A stretch of 64,000 nucleotides of DNA from Herbaspirillum sp. (lineage in GTDB: Bacteria > Pseudomonadota > Gammaproteobacteria > Burkholderiales > Burkholderiaceae_D), in NCBI GenBank assembly GCA_028292625.1, contig JAQGLY010000031.1, positions 17,106 to 81,105 of the forward strand, given 5' to 3'. Both the position numbers and the translations under genes were made by a program. Positions 10,666 to 18,708 of this stretch are shown here, piece after piece. The first letter of the stretch is position 1; each line of letters begins with the position of its first letter. Under the pieces are notes generated by a model. That model was not told the DNA's origin and searched no databases. It saw nothing but the letters and a program-made list of their open reading frames with translations.

Positions 10666-11103
10666 ATGTTGACAAAAACACCACATCGTCGCCCTTACGG
10701 CCACAGGTATTTCATCCTGTGCCTGATGATGTTCGTTTTGTCGTTACGGGCGCTAGTGCCCGCGGGTTTCATGCCAGATAGCGGCGCCTTGCGCGACGGC
10801 CGTCTGGAAATGGCCTTTTGCACCGCCGACGGCAGCAATCTGAAGACCGTCGCCATCGACCGGCACGGCGCTCTGGCGCCACAGTCGCCTCTGTCTTCGC
10901 CGGACCCTGGGCACATGCAGCAATCGGCGGATTGCCCGTTCAATCTGCTGATCTCGTTGCCGCTGTTGCCGACCGTGGCATTCATGTTGGCCGGCATGCC
11001 GCTGCCGGCATGGATCGTCCCGCCTGTCGCGCGTCCCGCGTTGCCGGCGTTTGTCTCCTTACCGGGTCCCCCACTGGGATCGAGAGCCCCACCTCTGCTC
11101 TGA
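10666..11103 (+). CDS. DUF2946 family protein, probable copper-associated
   Basis: A 145-aa protein starting at ATG 10666 (MLTKTPHRRPYG). The N-terminal membrane segment (about 15-35) is followed by the DUF2946 signature LRALVPAGFMPDSG, then a cysteine (FCTADG), a Met/His/Cys stretch (GHMQQSADCPFN) and a hydrophobic C-terminal half. DUF2946 proteins commonly sit beside TonB receptors and copper genes, but their biochemical role is not established. Here it is followed by YcnI, CopC-CopD and a TonB receptor, which supports a copper-linked role. It may begin a separate transcript, 73 bp after the methyltransferase gene. Confidence 0.75.
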   Translation: MLTKTPHRRPYGHRYFILCLMMFVLSLRALVPAGFMPDSGALRDGRLEMAFCTADGSNLKTVAIDRHGALAPQSPLSSPDPGHMQQSADCPFNLLISLPLLPTVAFMLAGMPLPAWIVPPVARPALPAFVSLPGPPLGSRAPPLL

Positions 11104-11305
11104 ATCGCTTTTTCGTCGTCGATATGTTCGCCGCCGATGCCGTGCGCCAGCCGTGTTTGCGGCCGCATGGCGGCGTCTCCGCGTTCCGATAGCCCGTAGC
11201 CGCTTGCCGGCATCGATGACGATAATTGACCTCGGTTCATCGCTGTTCGCTCTACCGCACTACGTGGACAGAGGCGTTTTTCGACTATCTTTTCAAGGTA
11301 ATTCC

Positions 11306-11809
11306 ATGTCTGCATTTCCCATTTCCACGCTGGCGCTGGCCGCCGCATTGAGCGTATCCATTCCTGCCGCGGCGCACGTCACATTGGACAATCCGCACGC
11401 TGCCGTCGGCAGTTATTACAAGGCAATATTCAATGTGCCGCACGGCTGTATGGGGTCGGCCACACTGAAGATCCGCATCCGTATTCCCGACGGCGTGATC
11501 GCCGTCAAACCGCAGCCGAAAGCCGGCTGGACAATCGACATCGTCAATGGCGCCTACGCGAAACCGTTTGCGTTGCACGGCGCGCAGGTCGCTTCCGGCG
11601 TGCGCGAAGTGAGCTGGAGCGGGCGGCTGCCCGACGCCTATTTCGACCAGTTCGTGTTTCAGGCGTATCTGACGCCGGATCTGCCGGCCGGCACAGTGCT
11701 GTATTTTCCGGTGGTGCAGGAGTGCGAAAAGGGCGTCTCGCGCTGGATCGACAGCAAGGAACCGTCCGCCACCCCGGCGCCGCATCTGACGTTGTCGCCG
11801 AAGTCCTGA
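11306..11809 (+). CDS. YcnI-like DUF1775 periplasmic copper-binding protein
   Basis: A 168-aa exported protein. ATG 11306 has an AAGG ribosome-binding site 8 nt upstream, and the signal peptide (MSAFPISTLALAAALSVSIPAAA) is predicted to be cut before His. The mature protein would therefore begin HVTLDNPHAAVGSYYKA, matching the YcnI/DUF1775 pattern in which an N-terminal His forms a mono-histidine brace for Cu(II). GWTIDIVNGAY and VSWSGRLPDAYFDQFVFQAYL are also typical. It lies 7 bp upstream of a CopC-CopD fusion, the same pairing as ycnI-ycnJ in Bacillus. A copper-chaperone role is inferred from family and context. Confidence 0.85.
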   Translation: MSAFPISTLALAAALSVSIPAAAHVTLDNPHAAVGSYYKAIFNVPHGCMGSATLKIRIRIPDGVIAVKPQPKAGWTIDIVNGAYAKPFALHGAQVASGVREVSWSGRLPDAYFDQFVFQAYLTPDLPAGTVLYFPVVQECEKGVSRWIDSKEPSATPAPHLTLSPKS

Positions 11810-11816
11810 ATACGCC

Positions 11817-13451
11817 ATGACGATTTCGCGTATCCATCGCGCGTTCGCACGGCGATTCGGCAGCCTGGCCAGGGTATTGGCGTTTGTGCTGTTGCAGAGC
11901 GTGGCCGCCGGCGCATTCGCGCATGCGTCGCTGATCGAGACCGCGCCCGCGGACGGTGCAATGCTGCACAGCGCGCCGTCCGACCTGAGCCTGACTTTCA
12001 ACGAGCCGGTGGGCCCGCTGGTGTTTACATTGTTATTGCCGGACGGTTCGACGCAGCCGATCACACAAATCGCGACCATACCGAACGGCCTGAAAGCGCA
12101 TTTGCCGGCCTTGCCGTTGCAAGGCAGCTATTTGTTCAGCTGGCGGGTGGTTTCGGCGGACGGTCATCCGGTTGGCGGTTCCACCGCTTTCTCGGTGGGT
12201 GTGCGCTCCGCCGCTCGCGCCGGCGCCGACGCCGGCATCCCAGCGGCGGCATCCACGCCGCCGTTGCTGATGGCGGCTATCTGGCTGACCCGGCTGTGTC
12301 TGTATCTGGCGTTGTTCGCTGGCGTCGGCGCGATGCTGTTTCGCGCTTGTTTTCCGGTCATGCCGCAGCCGCCCTCAGGCTGGATCAGAGCGGTCCTGCT
12401 GGCAGGGGTGGCATTGCTGCCGCTTGCCCTCGGCCTTCAGGGCCTGGATGCATTGGCGCTGCCCTGGCCGGCGTTAAGCACGTGGGCGCCATGGCAAACG
12501 GCGCTCGCGACTTCCTACGGCGCCAGCCTCCGGCTGATGCTGGCGGCGCTGATCGCGGCGGGCCTGGCCGGCTTTGCCGGCCGGCGTATTGGCGCCATGC
12601 TGTCCGTGTGCGCGGTGTTGCTGCTCGGTGCGGCGCTGGCCGCCAGCGGCCACGCCGCCTCGGCCCCGCCGCAATGGCTGGCGCGTCCGACCGTCTTTCT
12701 GCACGCGGTGTCCATCGTTGCCTGGGCCGGCTCTCTGCTGCCGCTGCTGAGGCTGCTGCGCGGTGCGCGGGATGCCACCGCACTGCTGCGATTCTCGCGC
12801 GTCATTCCTTGGGTATTGGCGCTATTGCTGATCAGCGGCGCAATCCTGGCGCTGCTGCAATTGGACGGCGTCAGCACCCTATGGAGTACCGCTTACGGCC
12901 GTGTGCTGAGCGCCAAATTGGCGCTGGTCCTGGTCTTGCTGGGCGTCGCGGCGCTCAACCGATACGCGTTGACCGGGGGTGTTCGGCGCGGCGATGCGCG
13001 CGCCCGTCTGTGGATGCGGCGGCTGATCGGCATCGAACTGGCGCTGGTCGCGATGGTGCTGGCGCTGGTGTCCGTCTGGCGCTTCACGCCGCCGCCACGC
13101 GCTGTCGCGGCGATGTCCGCCATGCCGGTCACCGTCCAATTGCACGCGCAGAAAGCGATGGTGGATTTGACGCTGACGCCGCAACGCGATCGTCGCATCG
13201 GCGTCAAGCTGTTCGTGCAGGGCCATGACTTCGGCATGCTCGACGCCAAGGAAGTCATGGTGGAGTTTTCCAATCCGGCGCTGGGGATAGAGCCGCTGCG
13301 GAAAGACGCCCGCCCCGGCGCGGAGATGAGCAACTGGACGATGGATCCCGTCGCCTTGCCCGCACCGGGTCGCTGGCACGTGCGTGTCGACGTGCTGATC
13401 TCGGATTTCGAACGCGAACAACTGGATAAAGACATCGATATTGCATTTTGA
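11817..13451 (+). CDS. CopC-CopD fusion copper transport protein
   Basis: A 544-aa fusion. The signal peptide ends in AGAFA, so the mature protein starts at His (HASLIETAPADGAML), the N-terminal copper ligand of CopC; DGHPVGGSTAFSV supplies the remaining CopC site residues. Residues about 150-430 hold around eight membrane segments of the CopD domain (PF05425). Residues about 440-544 form an extra periplasmic beta-rich domain (VQLHAQKAMVDLTLTPQ...) as in YcnJ-type proteins. It is expected to move copper across the inner membrane. It lies between the YcnI homologue (7-bp gap) and the TonB receptor (17-bp gap), so these three genes are probably one operon. Confidence 0.88.
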   Translation: MTISRIHRAFARRFGSLARVLAFVLLQSVAAGAFAHASLIETAPADGAMLHSAPSDLSLTFNEPVGPLVFTLLLPDGSTQPITQIATIPNGLKAHLPALPLQGSYLFSWRVVSADGHPVGGSTAFSVGVRSAARAGADAGIPAAASTPPLLMAAIWLTRLCLYLALFAGVGAMLFRACFPVMPQPPSGWIRAVLLAGVALLPLALGLQGLDALALPWPALSTWAPWQTALATSYGASLRLMLAALIAAGLAGFAGRRIGAMLSVCAVLLLGAALAASGHAASAPPQWLARPTVFLHAVSIVAWAGSLLPLLRLLRGARDATALLRFSRVIPWVLALLLISGAILALLQLDGVSTLWSTAYGRVLSAKLALVLVLLGVAALNRYALTGGVRRGDARARLWMRRLIGIELALVAMVLALVSVWRFTPPPRAVAAMSAMPVTVQLHAQKAMVDLTLTPQRDRRIGVKLFVQGHDFGMLDAKEVMVEFSNPALGIEPLRKDARPGAEMSNWTMDPVALPAPGRWHVRVDVLISDFEREQLDKDIDIAF

Positions 13452-13467
13452 CTTGGGGGGAAAGGTC

Positions 13468-15810
13468 ATGAAAAGAATGAATAAGCACGGCAGCCCATTG
13501 CGTCCCGCGGTGGCCGCCATGATTGCGTACATGGGCGCGGCAGCGTCTCCGGCGTTCGCCCAGACCGCCGAGAACAGCTTGCCGGCGGTCACTGTGGAAG
13601 GCAGCCGCTCGGCCGCCGATCGCAATCAATTGCCGGCCACGACCGAAAGCGTCACCGCAGCGCAGGCGGCCGACACGGTCAATGCGGTCAACGTCGAAGA
13701 CACGCTCAAGTATTTGCCGAGCGTACTGGTCCGCAAACGCTACATCGGCGACACCAACGCGCCGATCGCCACTCGCACCACCGGCATCAATGCCGGCGCG
13801 CGCAGTCTGATCTACGCCGACGGCATTTTATTGTCCACTCTGATCAACAACAATAACGGCAACGGATCGCCGCAGTGGTTCATGGTGTCGCCCGAAGAGA
13901 TCGAACGCATCGACGTGATGTATGGCCCGTTTTCGGCGATGTATCCGGGCAATTCCTACGGCGCGGTGACCGAAATCACGACACGCATGCCGAAGCAATT
14001 CGAGGCCGGCGTGAAAGTCGTCGGGTCGACGGAGCATTACGATCGATACGGCGCCGGCGAGAGTTTGCCTGCCACGCAGACGGCCATCAATCTGGGCAAT
14101 CGTTCCGGCGCATTGTCATGGCGTTTCAGCGCCAATCATGTCGACAGTTTCAGCCAGCCGATGACATATCTGACCGTCAATCAATCGACAGCGGCCGCGG
14201 GCGCCGCACCCGCGGTCACGGGCGCCGTCGCCGACCGCAACCGCAGCGGCGGCGCCATCCAGGTGCTGGGCGCGGGCAATCTGACGCATACGCTGCAGGA
14301 CACCGCGAAAATCAAACTGGCTTACGACTTGAGCCCGGCGCTGACCTTGGCCTATACGCTGGGCTATTGGCAAAACATGGCTACCGCCAATTCCCAGACT
14401 TTCCTCACCGACAGCGCCGGCCGGCCGTATTACGGCGGTGTCGGCAGCGTCAATATCGGCGGCAACGCCTACAACGCCGCGACCATCGCCAGTCTTTTTT
14501 CCAGCAACAGCGTCGATCAGGAACGCTGGATGCAAAGCCTGTCGCTGAAAACCAAGGATCGCGGCGCATGGAGCTGGGAGGCGATCGCCACCAATTTTTA
14601 CTATGGCAAGGACCTCACGCGCACCTCAACCGGCCTGTATCCGAATGCGCAGAGCGGCGGCGCGGGCACCATCTCCGACGCCAGCGGCACCGGCTGGAGC
14701 ACGCTCGATCTGAAGGGCGCATGGCGCGCACCGTCAGCGACGCAAATGGTGAGTTTCGGCGCGCACGTCGATCAGTTCACCTTGCGCAATCCGACTTACA
14801 GCACCGCGGATTGGATCTCCGGCGGCAACGGCGCACTGATCAGCGATTCGCGCGGCAAGACACAGACCGACGCGCTGTGGGCGCAGGACGCGTGGCAATG
14901 GACGCCGTCGGTGACCGCCACCATCGGCGGCCGCTTCGAACACTGGCGCGCGTTCGACGGCTATAATTTTTCCACCGCCTCCAGCGGCGCGGCCTTTGCC
15001 GTCAATCAACCCAGTGTTGCGCGCTCCGGCTTCTCGCCGAAACTGTCGATCGCCTGGCAGGCCGACGATGCCTGGAGCCTGACCGGCTCCTTCGGCAAGG
15101 CGCTACGTTTCCCGACCGTCGGCGAGTTGTACCAGAACGTACAGACGGGAACCACGTTCACGCAGGCCAATCCGTTTCTAAAGCCGGAGCGGGTGCTATC
15201 GAGCGAACTGGCGCTGGCCCGCAACACCGCCGACAGCCGCTTGCGTGTGTCGCTGTTCGAAGAGCGGGTGTTCGACGCCCTGATTGCGCAAACCTCGACC
15301 ATCCCCGGCTTCGCCACGCCGGTGTCGTTCACGCAGAACGTCGACGCCACCCGGCAGCGCGGCATCGAACTGGTCGGCCAGCGCAGGGACGCGTTGATCA
15401 AGGGATTGGAATTGACCGGCAGCGTGACCTATGTCGACGCCAGAATCACCGCCAACAGCACTTATGTCCCGACCGTCGCCGGAGCGACTTCGGTCGGCAA
15501 ACGCACGCCTTACGTGCCGGAATGGCGCGCCACCGCGGTGGCGACTTACCGGTTGGACGAGCGCTGGGCGTATACGCTGGCGGCTCGTTACAGCGGACGC
15601 ATGTATGCGACGGTCGACAACACCGACACCAATCCGGGAACCTATCAGGGCTTCGAATCGTACGTGGTCGCGGATGCGCGCGTGACGTATCGTGTCGACC
15701 GGCATTGGCGCGTGGCCGGCGGGGTGGACAATATCGGCAACAAGCAGTATTTCCTGTTTCATCCGTTTCCGGAGAGGACGATTTTTGCGGAGTTGAAATA
15801 TGATTATTGA
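13468..15810 (+). CDS. TonB-dependent outer membrane receptor (copper cluster)
   Basis: The start at ATG 13468 is preceded by GGGGGGAAAGG; a TTG at 13441 would overlap copCD. The 780-aa product has a signal peptide (cut after SPAFA), a TonB-box-like LPAVTVEGS near the mature N terminus, a plug domain (about 60-180: EDTLKYLPSVLVRKR, RSLIYADG, IERIDVMYGPFSAMYPGNSYGAV) and a 22-strand barrel ending in Tyr (FAELKYDY). The substrate is not readable from sequence. Clustering with DUF2946, YcnI and CopCD makes copper or a copper chelate the best guess. A siderophore or other ligand is not excluded. Confidence 0.88.
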   Translation: MKRMNKHGSPLRPAVAAMIAYMGAAASPAFAQTAENSLPAVTVEGSRSAADRNQLPATTESVTAAQAADTVNAVNVEDTLKYLPSVLVRKRYIGDTNAPIATRTTGINAGARSLIYADGILLSTLINNNNGNGSPQWFMVSPEEIERIDVMYGPFSAMYPGNSYGAVTEITTRMPKQFEAGVKVVGSTEHYDRYGAGESLPATQTAINLGNRSGALSWRFSANHVDSFSQPMTYLTVNQSTAAAGAAPAVTGAVADRNRSGGAIQVLGAGNLTHTLQDTAKIKLAYDLSPALTLAYTLGYWQNMATANSQTFLTDSAGRPYYGGVGSVNIGGNAYNAATIASLFSSNSVDQERWMQSLSLKTKDRGAWSWEAIATNFYYGKDLTRTSTGLYPNAQSGGAGTISDASGTGWSTLDLKGAWRAPSATQMVSFGAHVDQFTLRNPTYSTADWISGGNGALISDSRGKTQTDALWAQDAWQWTPSVTATIGGRFEHWRAFDGYNFSTASSGAAFAVNQPSVARSGFSPKLSIAWQADDAWSLTGSFGKALRFPTVGELYQNVQTGTTFTQANPFLKPERVLSSELALARNTADSRLRVSLFEERVFDALIAQTSTIPGFATPVSFTQNVDATRQRGIELVGQRRDALIKGLELTGSVTYVDARITANSTYVPTVAGATSVGKRTPYVPEWRATAVATYRLDERWAYTLAARYSGRMYATVDNTDTNPGTYQGFESYVVADARVTYRVDRHWRVAGGVDNIGNKQYFLFHPFPERTIFAELKYDY

Positions 15811-15909
15811 AACTTATTGCTCCGCGCATGCCGGCACGATAGTGCCGTTTACGACCGAAACCGCAGGAATGCCTGCCATTGCGCATATTTCCATTTAGCC
15901 CCCCTCGTG

Positions 15910-15938
15910 ATGACACATGCCGGGCCACTGTGTATAAT
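15910..15938 (+). promoter_or_regulatory. Near-consensus sigma-70 promoter
   Basis: ATGACA at 15910-15915 (5/6 match to the -35 consensus), a 17-bp spacer, and a perfect TATAAT at 15933-15938. The predicted start is near 15945. It fires directly into the short terminator-ended unit upstream of ppiD. Confidence 0.7.
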
Positions 15939-15944
15939 CGGGCG

Positions 15945-16014
15945 CGAACGTCTGTAGACGGCTTGCCCGCCATCGGAAGTCGAAATTGAGGCGAACGAGA
16001 GTTCGCCTTTTTTT
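15945..16014 (+). ncRNA. Candidate small RNA or ppiD leader RNA, about 70 nt
   Basis: The segment starts 7 nt after a strong promoter and ends in a strong intrinsic terminator 70 nt later, with no room for a meaningful ORF. Internal pairing is possible: CGTC-TGTA-GACG at 15949-15960, and GGGC (15940-15943) with GCCC (15965-15968) if transcription begins slightly earlier. I do not recognise it as a known family such as 6S RNA. It could be an independent small RNA or an attenuated leader of ppiD. Confidence 0.5.
15989..16014 (+). terminator. Intrinsic terminator of the candidate small RNA
   Basis: AGGCGAAC (15989-15996), a GAGA loop, GTTCGCCT (16001-16008), then six T residues (16009-16014). 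The stem is a perfect 8 bp. Confidence 0.85.
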
Positions 16015-16041
16015 ATAGCCGCTTTTATCGTTGTTTTCCAA

Positions 16042-16069
16042 GGAATCCCGGATGCGGCACGGGGATTCC
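16042..16069 (+). other. Second stem-loop in the ppiD leader
   Basis: GGAATCCC (16042-16049) pairs perfectly with GGGATTCC (16062-16069) across a 12-nt loop. CTTTTG follows, which is too short a T-tract for a confident terminator. It lies 30 nt before the ppiD ATG and could affect transcription or ribosome access. Confidence 0.45.
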
Positions 16070-16099
16070 CTTTTGCAATTTGTCCGGGATCGGTTGACC

Positions 16100-18019
16100 A
16101 TGTTTGATTTTATTCGTAACCATCAGCGCCTGATGCAGTTTCTGTTGCTGCTGTTCATTTTCCCGTCGTTCGCTTTTTTCGGTCTGCAAAGCTACACCCG
16201 GATGAGCGATAGCGACAGCGCTGTCGCCAAGGTCGCCGGCGAAAGCATTACGCAACAGGACTGGGATAACGCGACGCGGCAGCAGATGGATCGGATGCGG
16301 CAGATGTTCGGCGATCAGTTCGATGCGAAACTGCTCGACACGCCCGAAGCCAAACGTGCGGTGCTGGATAACCTGATCGCGCAGCGCGCGATGGTCGCGG
16401 AAGTCAATCGCGACAAACTGCAGGTGTCTGATCAGGCGATCGCGCAAGCCCTGATGGCGATTCCCGGCCTGATCAAGCCGGACGGCACTTTCGACAACGA
16501 TCAATACAAGACCCTGCTGGGCGCGCAGGGCATGACGCCGGCCTTGTATGAGGCGCGGCTGCGCCAGGACCTGGCGCTGCAGCAGCTCAATACGGCGGTG
16601 CAGGCCAGCGCGTTTGCGCCAAAAACCGTGTCCGGCCGCCTGTCGGATCTGAATGACCAGGAACGCACGGTGCAGCAGTTGACCTTCACGGAAAGCACGT
16701 ATGCCGCGCAGGTCAAGGTGACCGACGATATGCTCAAAACGTATTACGACAAGCACCCCGCGCAATTCCAGGTGCCGGAGCAGGCCAGGATCGAATATCT
16801 GGTGTTGGACAATGCCGCCGTCGGCGCGCAGATCAACGTCAGCGACGACGATATCAAATCGTATTACGAACAGAACAAGCAGCAGTACGGCAGTGCAGAA
16901 GAACGCCGCGCCAGCCACATTCTGATCGCGGTCAAAAAAGACGCCAGCGCGGCCGACAAGGCCGCCGCCAAGGCCAAGGCCGATAAATTGTATGCGCAGT
17001 TATCGGCCAGCCCGGGCGACTTCGCCAAACTGGCGAAAGCCAATTCGAACGATCCCGGTTCCGCCGAACACGGTGGCGATCTGGGTTATTTCGCGCGGGG
17101 CATGATGGTCAAGCAATTCGAAGATGCGGCGTTCCAGATGAAAGAAGGGCAGATCGGCCAGCCAGTGCAATCCGATTTCGGCTATCACATCATTCAACTG
17201 ACCGGTATCAAGCCAGCCACAGTCAAAACGCTGGAACAGGTCAAGCCGGAAATCGCCGCCGCGATCAGAACGCAGTTGTTGACGAAGAAATTCGCCGAAT
17301 TGGCCGATGTGTTCAACAATACGGTCTATGAGCAGGGCGACAGTCTGCAGCCGGCGGCCGACAAGCTGAAGCTGAAAATCCAGACCGCATCGAACGTCAC
17401 GCGTCTGCCGAATCCGACCTTGTCGCCGGCCGCGCCGTATAACAATGCGAAATTCCTGACGGCATTGTTTGCCGACGATGTGATCAAGAACAAGCACAAC
17501 ACGGAAGCGATCGAAGTGGCGCCCAACACGCTGGTCGCCGGCCGCGTCGTGGAATACAAACCGCAGTCGAAACAGCCGTTCGAAGCGGTGCGCGCGGCGG
17601 TGCGGGAGCGCGTCATCCAGGAACAGGAAACCATGCTGGCCAAACAGGCCGGCGAAGCGAAACTGGCCGCGTTGAAGCAAAAGGACGACAGCACCGGATT
17701 CGGCGACCAGAAATCGGTGTCGCGTGTCAAGAACCAGGGTTTCGACGCGGATACGGTGACCGCATTGATGAAGACCGATACCGCCAAGCTGCCGGCATAT
17801 GTCGGCGTGGCCGAGCCCGGCAGCTACAGCGTCTTCCGCATCAGCAAGGTGGGCCAGCCGGAGAAGCCGGACGCCGCGCGCCGCCAGGCTGAACAGCAGC
17901 AGGTTTCCGATGCGCTGGCGCAGCAGGAAATGCTGTCGTACATGAATGCATTGAAAGACAAGGCCAAGGTGAAGTTGCTGAAGGCGGCGTTTAAGCCGCC
18001 GGTCACTCCGGCCGAATAG
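16100..18019 (+). CDS. ppiD: Peptidyl-prolyl isomerase PpiD (SurA/PpiD periplasmic chaperone)
   Basis: Inner-membrane-anchored periplasmic chaperone that meets newly translocated proteins at the Sec exit. The start at ATG 16100 (MFDFIRNHQRLMQF) gives 639 aa and the typical short cytosolic tail before one membrane segment (LLLLFIFPSFAFFGL, about 15-32). The N-terminal SurA-like domain (about 35-230) precedes one parvulin domain (about 265-365: RRASHILIAVKKDAS, SNDPGSAEHGGDLGYF, DFGYHIIQLTG), then a second chaperone region. An upstream in-frame start at 16031 would read through the leader hairpin and destroy the anchor. A strong terminator separates it from the convergent tesA. Confidence 0.93.
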   Translation: MFDFIRNHQRLMQFLLLLFIFPSFAFFGLQSYTRMSDSDSAVAKVAGESITQQDWDNATRQQMDRMRQMFGDQFDAKLLDTPEAKRAVLDNLIAQRAMVAEVNRDKLQVSDQAIAQALMAIPGLIKPDGTFDNDQYKTLLGAQGMTPALYEARLRQDLALQQLNTAVQASAFAPKTVSGRLSDLNDQERTVQQLTFTESTYAAQVKVTDDMLKTYYDKHPAQFQVPEQARIEYLVLDNAAVGAQINVSDDDIKSYYEQNKQQYGSAEERRASHILIAVKKDASAADKAAAKAKADKLYAQLSASPGDFAKLAKANSNDPGSAEHGGDLGYFARGMMVKQFEDAAFQMKEGQIGQPVQSDFGYHIIQLTGIKPATVKTLEQVKPEIAAAIRTQLLTKKFAELADVFNNTVYEQGDSLQPAADKLKLKIQTASNVTRLPNPTLSPAAPYNNAKFLTALFADDVIKNKHNTEAIEVAPNTLVAGRVVEYKPQSKQPFEAVRAAVRERVIQEQETMLAKQAGEAKLAALKQKDDSTGFGDQKSVSRVKNQGFDADTVTALMKTDTAKLPAYVGVAEPGSYSVFRISKVGQPEKPDAARRQAEQQQVSDALAQQEMLSYMNALKDKAKVKLLKAAFKPPVTPAE

Positions 18020-18035
18020 TCGGGATGGGAAAAGT

Positions 18036-18073
18036 AAAATCCGGCGCGGAAACGTCCGCGCCGGATTTTTTTT
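18036..18073. terminator. Bidirectional terminator between ppiD and tesA
   Basis: A 15-bp perfect stem: AAAATCCGGCGCGGA (18036-18050), loop AACG, TCCGCGCCGGATTTT (18055-18069), with T residues to 18073. A-rich on the left and T-rich on the right, it can serve both convergent genes. Confidence 0.92.
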
Positions 18074-18078
18074 GCGTC

Positions 18079-18708
18079 TTATTTTTGCAGCAGCGGTTTC
18101 AGATATGGCCAGACATTGTCCAGCAGCATGGCCTGCGCCTGTTCATTCGGATGCAGGCGGTCGGCCTGGAACAGCGCCGGCTGCTCCGCCACGCGGTCCA
18201 GAAAGAACGGCACCAGGGCCGATTTGCGCGCCTTCGCCACATTCACGAACAATTCGGCGAACTGACGCGTATAGGCGGTGCCGTAATTGGGCGGAATGCG
18301 CATCCCGAGCAGCAACGTGCGCGCGTGGATATCCTGCGCCGCGCTCAATATCGCGTTCAGGTTGTTTTCGGTTTCGGACAAGGGCAGGCCGCGCAATGCA
18401 TCGTTGGCGCCAAGTTCGACCACTACGACGTCCGGCTTATGTGCGGCCAGCAACGGTTCCAGCCGGGCTTTGCCGCCACTGGTGGTATCCCCGCTGATAC
18501 TGGCGTTGATCACGGTGACGGCGATTTTTTCATTGCTCAAACGCTGCTGCAGCAGCGTCACCCAGCCGACGCCGTGCGTCAGGCCGTAGCCTGCCGACAG
18601 ACTGTCGCCAAGCACAAGCACGGTTTTTGGGGCAGAATAAGCTTCACCCGCGGCCAGCGTCAATAGACCCGCCAGCGCCCATCCGATCATCTTTTTCAAC
18701 AATTGCAT
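18079..18708 (-). CDS. tesA: SGNH/GDSL esterase, acyl-CoA thioesterase I-like
   Basis: Periplasmic multifunctional hydrolase (arylesterase / thioesterase I / lysophospholipase family). The 209-aa product has a signal peptide (MQLLKKMIGWALAGLLTLAAGEAYSA), block I VLVLGDSLSAGYGL with the nucleophile Ser, block III GAND (ELGANDALRGLP), and block V DRLHPNEQAQ with the catalytic Asp/His. AGAGGA 9 nt upstream supports the start at 18708. Its ATG overlaps the ATG of the divergent ybbA-type gene (18707). The tesA-ybbA divergent pair is also found in E. coli. Confidence 0.9.
   Translation of the reverse strand: MQLLKKMIGWALAGLLTLAAGEAYSAPKTVLVLGDSLSAGYGLTHGVGWVTLLQQRLSNEKIAVTVINASISGDTTSGGKARLEPLLAAHKPDVVVVELGANDALRGLPLSETENNLNAILSAAQDIHARTLLLGMRIPPNYGTAYTRQFAELFVNVAKARKSALVPFFLDRVAEQPALFQADRLHPNEQAQAMLLDNVWPYLKPLLQK

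Noticed and set aside
16031..16099. Longer PpiD N terminus starting at 16031
   Set aside because: It would begin inside the leader with a TTG, run through the hairpin at 16042-16069, and put 23 charged residues before the membrane anchor. ATG 16100 gives the normal PpiD start.
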